DNA of 36,542 bases, taken from assembly GCA_944323115.1 (NCBI GenBank), contig CALURG010000036.1, forward strand, positions 1-36,542. The letters are read 5' to 3'. A program made the translations under genes and the position numbers. The DNA comes from Candidatus Gastranaerophilales bacterium. Its GTDB lineage: Bacteria; Cyanobacteriota; Vampirovibrionia; Gastranaerophilales; Gastranaerophilaceae. Positions 31,550-36,542 of this stretch are shown here, piece by piece (position 1 is the stretch's first letter; each line of letters opens with the position of its first letter). Under the pieces are notes generated by a model. The model made no database searches, had not been told where the DNA came from, and saw nothing but the letters and a program-made list of their open reading frames with translations.

Positions 31550-32629
31550 ATGCAAAGTAATACAAACGTTATAAATTCCAGAGAAGTTCAAGAACAAAAA
31601 GAATTGGAAAGCCTCAGCCCTTTTGCGGCTAAAAGCATAAATTCAAAGGGTAGAGCAAAAAAAGAAGAACCTTGCTTTTTGCGTACGGAATTTCAAAGAG
31701 ACCGTGACAGAATTATTCACTCAAAAGCCTTTCGCCGGTTAAAACACAAAACACAGGTTTTCTTTTCACCGACTGACGATCATTTCAGAACAAGAATGAC
31801 TCACACTCTTGAAGTCTCTCAGATTGCAAGGACAATTGCAAGAGCTTTAAATTTAAATGAAGACCTGGCAGAGGCTATAGCACTGGGTCATGATTTGGGG
31901 CATACTCCTTTTGGGCACAGCGGAGAAGATGTCTTAAACGAAATTATGGATTACGGTTTTAAACATGCAAAACACAGTGTCAGAGTTGCAACAATTATAG
32001 AAGATTTGAATCTGACGGAAGAAACTCTTGACGGAATACTCAATCATTCGGGTTCATTAAAAAAAGAAAGCCCGGCGTTTACTCTTGAAGGAAAAATCGT
32101 AAAACTTTCCGATAAAATAGCTTATATAAATCACGATATCGATGATGCAATCAGAGCAAGAATAATAAAAGAATCAGACCTTCCGCAAGATTGTGTAAAC
32201 TATTTTTCCGTTGACAGAAGTGAACGTATTACAAAAATGGTTGCTGATATAATTCAAAACAGTTTTGGCAAAGACAAAATTTGTATGTCTGAAGAAACAT
32301 TTTATTACATTGACAAACTCAGAACCTGGATGTTTAGAGAAGTTTATACAAACAAAATTGCAAAACAGGAAGAAAATAAGGTTAAAGGTGTAATTTACGG
32401 ATTGTTCAACTATTATGAATCTTTGTTGAAAAAAGAAATGCCTAACCTCAATGAAGATGAAATAAAACAAACTGTCTGTGATTATATTGCCGGAATGACT
32501 GACAGATACGCAATTCAAAAGTACAAAGATATTTATATACCGCAATCATTCCAGAGAAACTCGGGTGATGAATTTTTATTTACACTTGCAAAAATTAATA
32601 ACAAAAGTATACAGCAAACTTTGCTGTAA
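31550..32629 (+). CDS. dgt: dGTPase-like HD-domain triphosphohydrolase
   Basis: Predicted to hydrolyse dGTP, or another dNTP, to nucleoside and triphosphate, influencing nucleotide pools. The 359 residues fit the shorter dGTPase-like branch rather than E. coli Dgt (about 505). The HD metal-binding set is visible: His85 in TRMTHTLEVSQ, His114-Asp115 in LGHDLGHTPFGH, with His118 and His123, and a distal Asp in KIAYINHDIDDAI. The N-terminal RDRDRIIHSKAFRRLKHKTQVF is characteristic. AAGG lies 7 bases before the ATG. It is monocistronic, with a strong terminator after it. The exact substrate of this branch is not determined by sequence. Confidence 0.88.
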   Translation: MQSNTNVINSREVQEQKELESLSPFAAKSINSKGRAKKEEPCFLRTEFQRDRDRIIHSKAFRRLKHKTQVFFSPTDDHFRTRMTHTLEVSQIARTIARALNLNEDLAEAIALGHDLGHTPFGHSGEDVLNEIMDYGFKHAKHSVRVATIIEDLNLTEETLDGILNHSGSLKKESPAFTLEGKIVKLSDKIAYINHDIDDAIRARIIKESDLPQDCVNYFSVDRSERITKMVADIIQNSFGKDKICMSEETFYYIDKLRTWMFREVYTNKIAKQEENKVKGVIYGLFNYYESLLKKEMPNLNEDEIKQTVCDYIAGMTDRYAIQKYKDIYIPQSFQRNSGDEFLFTLAKINNKSIQQTLL

Positions 32630-32647
32630 AAATAATGACAGATAGTT

Positions 32648-32677
32648 AAAAGACCGGGTTGCATAACCCGGTCTTTT
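32648..32677. terminator. Bidirectional rho-independent terminator
   Basis: A perfect 13-bp stem (AAAAGACCGGGTT / AACCCGGTCTTTT) with a 4-base loop GCAT lies 18 bases after the dgt stop. It is A/T-flanked and can also end the leftward ribosomal operon, whose last gene rpsI stops at 32730. Confidence 0.88.
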
Positions 32678-32729
32678 GATATTGATAAAATATTCCTGCA
32701 ATGCCTGCCGTAAACGACAGAATTGTTTT

Positions 32730-33128
32730 TTAACGTTTTGAAAACTGGAATCTTTTTCTTGCTCTTTTTCTTCCATATTTTTTACGTTCTTTAACACGAG
32801 CATCTCTTGTAAGCAAGCCTTCTGCTTTCAATACACTTCTGTATTCAGGATTGTACTCAAGCAAAGCTCTTGAAATACCGTGTCTGATAGCACCTGCTTG
32901 TGAACAGATACCGCCGCCTACAGCTTTAACTCTTACGTCAAAGTTTTCCATATTTTCTGTAAGTGCAAGAGGTTTGAAAATCATAATTTTCATAGCAGGT
33001 CTGTTACCGAGATAAGCATCTAGTGTTTTGCCGTTAACAAATACTCTGCCTTTACCTTTAACCAGTTTTACAACAGCAATAGAGGTTTTTCTTCTGCCTG
33101 TCGCCATAATTACTTTATTATCAGCCAT
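32730..33128 (-). CDS. rpsI: 30S ribosomal protein S9
   Basis: Small-subunit protein S9, 132 residues, whose C-terminal tail reaches the P-site tRNA. It has the family start ATGRRKTSIAVVKL, the core VNGKTLDAYLG, VDVRVKAVGGGICSQAGAIRHGISRALL (approximated by FDVRVKAVGGG), and the conserved basic end KRARKRFQFSKR. Its ATG shares a base with the rplM stop (TAATG), giving tight coupling. It is the last gene of the operon that continues from the right edge. Confidence 0.96.
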   Translation of the reverse strand: MADNKVIMATGRRKTSIAVVKLVKGKGRVFVNGKTLDAYLGNRPAMKIMIFKPLALTENMENFDVRVKAVGGGICSQAGAIRHGISRALLEYNPEYRSVLKAEGLLTRDARVKERKKYGRKRARKRFQFSKR

Positions 33129-33565
33129 TATTTAACCTCCATTTCATATACTACAGGTTTTTGTGCTTCATGCGGGTGGTTTGGACCAGCATAAACTTTG
33201 AGCTTTGTAAATTGCTGAGCACCCAAAGTATTGTGCGGAAGCATACCTTTTACAGCTTTTTCTATAGCTTTTGTCGGATCTTTTTCCATCAAAGCTTTGA
33301 AAGAAATTGCTTTCAATCCGCCCGGATACATTGTGTGGTGGTAGTAAATTTTATCTGTTTCTTTGTTGCCTGTAACCTGAATTTTATCAGCGTTGATAAC
33401 AATAACAAAATCACCTGTATCAACGTTTGGAGTATATTCAGGTTTTAGTTTTCCTCTTAAAAGATTAGCACAAACAGTAGCTAAACGACCCAAAGTTTTA
33501 CCTTCGGCATCGATTACATACCATTTTCTTTCAACTTCCAGAGGTTTTGCTGAATATGTTTTCAT
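33128..33565 (-). CDS. rplM: 50S ribosomal protein L13
   Basis: Large-subunit assembly protein L13, 145 residues. Diagnostic segments are [49 protein letters not shown] and [35 protein letters not shown] (shown here as landmarks only). The length is normal. It is coupled with rpsI by a one-base overlap. A 77-base gap with a hairpin separates it from truA, which could mark independent regulation of the rplM-rpsI pair. Confidence 0.96.
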   Translation of the reverse strand: MKTYSAKPLEVERKWYVIDAEGKTLGRLATVCANLLRGKLKPEYTPNVDTGDFVIVINADKIQVTGNKETDKIYYHHTMYPGGLKAISFKALMEKDPTKAIEKAVKGMLPHNTLGAQQFTKLKVYAGPNHPHEAQKPVVYEMEVK

Positions 33566-33616
33566 CTTTCAGTTTTCCTTTATTAAATTGATTGTTACTT
33601 TTATTTTGATGATGCT

Positions 33617-33639
33617 ATTCTTTGGTATTGCCAAAGAAT
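33617..33639. promoter_or_regulatory. Hairpin between truA and rplM
   Basis: A perfect 9-bp inverted repeat (ATTCTTTGG / CCAAAGAAT) with a 5-base loop lies 3 bases after the truA stop and about 50 bases before the rplM ATG. There is no T run after it in the direction of transcription. It could be an intergenic processing site or a leader element for rplM-rpsI, and no known leader family can be claimed. Confidence 0.5.
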
Positions 33640-33642
33640 GCA

Positions 33643-34401
33643 CTATTGGTAAGGCTTATACCCTACTTCAACAAGCACCAGCCCGTCAGGACTGATTGTC
33701 GGCCCCGTTTGTGTCCTGTCCTTTGCATCAAGAACTTCTTTCATAAATTCGGGTTTTAATTTATTGTGTTCTATCATAAGCAAAGTCCCTACAATTGTTC
33801 TGACCATGTTGTACAAAAAACGATTTGCTGCAATTTCGACAGTAATGATATCACCGGATTTTGTGCATTGTGCCTTATATACAACACAGTCTTTTGCGGG
33901 GTTTGTTGCCTTTGCTGATTTAAAAGAAGTAAAATCATGTTCTCCTAATAAATAAGAAAGGCTTTTGTTCATTCTCTCAAGGTCTAAGGGTTCTCGAACC
34001 AAAAGAGAATGCCCATCCCAGACAGAACGCTGTTTTCTGTTTACAATTTTATACTGATAAACACGGTATCTTGCACTCAGCTGTGCATGAAACTTTTCAT
34101 CAACCTGATGAATAGATTTTACACTTATATCTTTAGGAAGAAGTCCGTTTATCGAGTTTAAAAACTTTGAAGCAACAATCGGTTTTTCACTGTCAAAATG
34201 AACAACTTGCCCTTTTGAGTGCACTCCGGCATCGGTTCTGCCTGAAAATATAGATTTTATGCGGGGGGGATTTTTACCCCCCAATATCAATGTACTAAGT
34301 GCTTTTTCCAGCTCGGACTGAATGGTAACTTTATCCGGCTGAACCTGTGAGCCCGCATAATTTGTGCCTATGTATTCAACAACTATTGCGAACCTCGCCA
34401 C
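33643..34401 (-). CDS. truA: tRNA pseudouridine38-40 synthase TruA
   Basis: Converts uridines 38-40 of tRNA anticodon arms to pseudouridine. The 252 residues include the catalytic Asp57 in the GRTDAGVHSKGQ motif, FHAQLSARYRVYQYKI, HDFTSFKSAKA and RFLYNMVRTIVGTLL. The start is a GTG at 34401 with GGAG 9 bases upstream, 16 bases after rplQ. Just before the active-site loop the DNA contains a C6/G7 palindrome encoding GGKNPP, striking in an AT-rich gene. Its placement between rplQ and rplM matches the cyanobacterial-type order. Confidence 0.95.
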   Translation of the reverse strand: MARFAIVVEYIGTNYAGSQVQPDKVTIQSELEKALSTLILGGKNPPRIKSIFSGRTDAGVHSKGQVVHFDSEKPIVASKFLNSINGLLPKDISVKSIHQVDEKFHAQLSARYRVYQYKIVNRKQRSVWDGHSLLVREPLDLERMNKSLSYLLGEHDFTSFKSAKATNPAKDCVVYKAQCTKSGDIITVEIAANRFLYNMVRTIVGTLLMIEHNKLKPEFMKEVLDAKDRTQTGPTISPDGLVLVEVGYKPYQ

Positions 34402-34417
34402 AGGAATTTTCTCCGGC

Positions 34418-34855
34418 TTACACCAACTGAATCAATGCCATTTCAGCTGCGTCACCGCGTCTTGGAGGCATTCTGTAGATTCTTGTGTAACCGCCGTTTC
34501 TGTTGGCATATTTTTTGCCTGTTTCTGAGAACAACTTTCTCAAAATTGTTTGGGCAATTGCTTTCTTTTCTTTATCGGCTTTTTCAACACCTTCAAGAAC
34601 TTCGCCTGTCTCAAAATTCATAAATTTGCCTGTTTCTTTGTCAAAAATGAATTTTGCAGCCAATCTTCTTGAGTGAAGAGTTCCTTGCTTTGCAAGTGTA
34701 ATAAGACTTTCTGCATACGGTTTCAGAGCTTTTGCTCTTGCCATTGTAGTCTTAATTTCACCGTGCAAAATAAGTTCAGTCGCCAAAGAGCGCAGCAGAG
34801 CTTTTCTCTGATCCTGTGCTTTTCCTAAGTGATGTTTTTTAGACTGGTGTCTCAT
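34418..34855 (-). CDS. rplQ: 50S ribosomal protein L17
   Basis: Large-subunit protein L17, 145 residues. The N-terminus MRHQSKKHHLGKAQDQRKALLRSLATELILHGEIKTT is close to the family pattern (RH.....LGR...HR.A..RN....L). It ends in GGYTRIYRMPPRRGDAAEMALIQLV. Compared with the usual 115-130 residues it has an insertion of roughly 20 residues in the middle (IFDKETGKFMNFETGEVLE). It follows rpoA by 44 bases, as in most bacteria. Confidence 0.95.
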   Translation of the reverse strand: MRHQSKKHHLGKAQDQRKALLRSLATELILHGEIKTTMARAKALKPYAESLITLAKQGTLHSRRLAAKFIFDKETGKFMNFETGEVLEGVEKADKEKKAIAQTILRKLFSETGKKYANRNGGYTRIYRMPPRRGDAAEMALIQLV

Positions 34856-34899
34856 TTTATTTATCCTTTTTCTTAATTATTTCTGTCATTTTGGAGGAA

Positions 34900-35883
34900 T
34901 TATACCAACTCGTCCATATCTACACCTTCCGGATTTGGCATAAGGTCTAAACCAAACTGGTGTAATTTTTCGATAACTTCATCAGATGATTTTTTACCGA
35001 AGTTTTTGATATTTAACAAATCATGTTCTGATTTTTTAAGCAATTCAGCCATGTTGTTAATGCTTGCTCTTTTTAAGCAATTGTAAGCTCTTACAGACAA
35101 TTCCAAATCTTCGATTGAAATTGAAGGTGTATCAGTATCAACTACTTCCTCTTCTTCAATTACAGCTGCAGGAGCAACAGATACTACAGGAGTGCCTGTT
35201 ATTGCAGCAATCTGCATAAAGTGTTCAATCAAGATGTTAGCAGCCTGTGACAATGCAACGTTTACATCTACAGAACCGTTTGACCAAATTTCAAGATTCA
35301 ATTTGTCAAAGTCAGTAACGTCTCCTACACGTGTATTTTCTACATTGTAGCTTACACGTTTGATAGGCATAAATGTAGCATCAATCGGGAGCATATCGAT
35401 AGGCATTGCACCTTTATTGTCTTTCAATACATCGTGAGCAATGTATCCTTTACCTGTTTCAACAACAATATCAGCGTGGATAGAGCCGCCCTCAGCTACT
35501 GTACAAATCAACCAGTCAGGGTTTACTACTTTAACACCTGCGGGAAGCTGTATGTCAGAAGCCAGAACCGGACCAGGTTTGTCTATATCCAATCTCAATT
35601 GTTGAGGTTCTTTTGAATCAGTTTTTACAACCATACCCTTAAGATTGAGCATGATGTCAATTACATCTTCAACAATACCAGGAATTGCTGTATATTCGTG
35701 AGTAATACCTTCAATTCTTACTGCTGTAACAGCTGCACCTTCCAAAGAAGATAACAAAACACGTCTCAATGCGTTTCCGATTGTATTACCAAAACCTCTT
35801 TCCAACGGTTCAATTACGAATTTACCGTATTGTGAACCGTCTGAGTTTGTAGCTGTATTGTTGCATTTAATTTTTAATTCCAT
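34900..35883 (-). CDS. rpoA: DNA-directed RNA polymerase alpha subunit
   Basis: Alpha subunit of RNA polymerase, 327 residues. The N-terminal assembly domain (about 1-235) includes GKFVIEPLERGFGNTIGNALRRVLLSSLEGAAVTAVRI and later NVALSQAANILIEHF. An acidic linker (EEEEVVDTD) leads to the C-terminal DNA/activator-binding domain (about 258-327), with ISIEDLELSVRAYNCLKRASI, including the DNA-contact Arg, and NFGKKSSDEVIEKL. AGGAG lies 8 bases upstream of the ATG. All expected parts are intact. It lies between rpsD and rplQ in the ribosomal operon. Confidence 0.97.
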   Translation of the reverse strand: MELKIKCNNTATNSDGSQYGKFVIEPLERGFGNTIGNALRRVLLSSLEGAAVTAVRIEGITHEYTAIPGIVEDVIDIMLNLKGMVVKTDSKEPQQLRLDIDKPGPVLASDIQLPAGVKVVNPDWLICTVAEGGSIHADIVVETGKGYIAHDVLKDNKGAMPIDMLPIDATFMPIKRVSYNVENTRVGDVTDFDKLNLEIWSNGSVDVNVALSQAANILIEHFMQIAAITGTPVVSVAPAAVIEEEEVVDTDTPSISIEDLELSVRAYNCLKRASINNMAELLKKSEHDLLNIKNFGKKSSDEVIEKLHQFGLDLMPNPEGVDMDELV

Positions 35884-35929
35884 CTGTATTTCTCCTAATT
35901 AAAAGTTAGTTACTTAAACTCTGTGAGGG

Positions 35930-36529
35930 CTATTTTGAATAGTACTCAATAACCAGTTGTTCTTTGAATTCAGGATCGAGTTCTTCTCTTTCCGGGATTC
36001 TGTCAAAAACAACTTTTTGAGCAGCCGCATCAACTGTCATCCATTGCGGAGCAGCCACATCAAGAGGTTCCATAACCGTTTTTACAAATTCAGAACTTCT
36101 TGTTCTTATTGTAATAACGTCACCTGCTTTAACCAGGTAAGATGGAATATCGACTTTTTTGCCGTTAACAAGCACATGACCGTGATTTACAATCTGTCTT
36201 GCCTGTTTTCTTGTAGTAGCAAAGCCGGCTCTGAACATAATGTTGTCCAGTCTTGATTCAAGCATTTGCAAAAGAACCGTACCTGTAACGCCTTTTGTTC
36301 TTGCAGCTTTGTTGTAATATTTAGCAAATTGTTTTTCGCTTACAAGGTAAGTAAGTCTGATTTTTTGCTTTTCATTCAAGTGAATTGCATAGTCAGAAAG
36401 TTTTTTTCTTGCAGCACCATGCTGACCTGAAGCAGTCTGTCTCAAAGAAGAAACCAACTTTCTGTTTGATAAGTCCGTAACACCGTAGTTACGGAATAAT
36501 TTATTTGAAGGTCCTGTATATTTAGCCAA
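35930..36529 (-). CDS. rpsD: 30S ribosomal protein S4
   Basis: Primary 16S rRNA-binding protein S4, 199 residues, complete in the window. It starts with a TTG at 36529 preceded by AAAGGAG at 6-base spacing, giving MAKYTGPSNKLFRNYG. The central S4 RNA-binding domain RLDNIMFRAGFATTRKQARQIVNHGHVLVNGKKVDIPS is clear, and the end ELDPEFKEQLVIEYYSK is family-typical. No N-terminal zinc-binding cysteines are present, so it is the zinc-free form. Placement directly before rpoA differs from most cyanobacteria, where rpsD is elsewhere. The operon continues beyond the right edge, presumably with rpsK and rpsM. Confidence 0.95.
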   Translation of the reverse strand: MAKYTGPSNKLFRNYGVTDLSNRKLVSSLRQTASGQHGAARKKLSDYAIHLNEKQKIRLTYLVSEKQFAKYYNKAARTKGVTGTVLLQMLESRLDNIMFRAGFATTRKQARQIVNHGHVLVNGKKVDIPSYLVKAGDVITIRTRSSEFVKTVMEPLDVAAPQWMTVDAAAQKVVFDRIPEREELDPEFKEQLVIEYYSK

Positions 36530-36542
36530 TTTTGACTCCTTT

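Overview
The window looks like a 36.5 kb stretch of chromosome from an AT-rich, anaerobic, Gram-negative-type gut bacterium. Outer-membrane parts (two TolC-family proteins, a large autotransporter) sit beside [FeFe] hydrogenases and a Rex redox regulator, which points to a fermentative diderm. The order rpsD-rpoA-rplQ-truA-rplM-rpsI resembles the cyanobacterial arrangement. Together these favour the non-photosynthetic Cyanobacteriota/Melainabacteria (Gastranaerophilales). Elusimicrobia-like bacteria are the main alternative. This placement is inference from gene content, since no 16S gene is present.

Left edge (1-905): the 3' end of a gene with ADP-ribosyltransferase-like motifs, a small unknown gene, and a frameshifted relative of that small gene, closed by a strong two-way terminator. 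Next (929-5764, minus strand) comes a lipid/ribosome operon, yceD-rpmF-plsX-fabH-fabD-fabG, with a near-consensus promoter almost touching the first start codon and an L32 carrying a long charged tail. From 5872 to 11043 lies a 1723-residue autotransporter with chlamydial Pmp-type GGA/FxxN repeats. Positions 11180-14098 hold an unknown gene, gcvPB (glycine decarboxylase subunit 2), and a protein with a probable winged-helix end.

Envelope and fatty-acid section (14108-23809): an acyl-activating enzyme; an unusual fusion of an ABC-type periplasmic binding domain to a TolC-type channel; and a marR-emrA-emrB-acyl-ACP thioesterase operon. The operon is divergent from a second TolC/NodT-type channel, across a palindromic operator candidate. 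A fatty-acid export and recycling module is a reasonable hypothesis.

Hydrogenase section (23846-29757): the most interesting part. On the minus strand, in order, are a stand-alone NuoE-like [2Fe-2S] protein, a group C-like (putative H2-sensing) [FeFe] hydrogenase with a PAS domain, a SpoIIE-type PP2C phosphatase with an extra C-terminal domain, a second NuoE-like protein, and a group B-like [FeFe] hydrogenase. Rex is divergent. The layout suggests a hydrogen/redox-sensing circuit that signals through protein dephosphorylation. No kinase, phosphoprotein target or hydEFG maturation gene is in the window.

Right part (29773-36529): a YbiT-like ABC-F ATPase whose second ATP site is degenerate, a dGTPase-like HD hydrolase, a strong terminator, and the ribosomal/RNA polymerase operon running in from the right edge. 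I found no tRNA, rRNA, insertion sequence or CRISPR array, and no gap over 300 bases without a gene.
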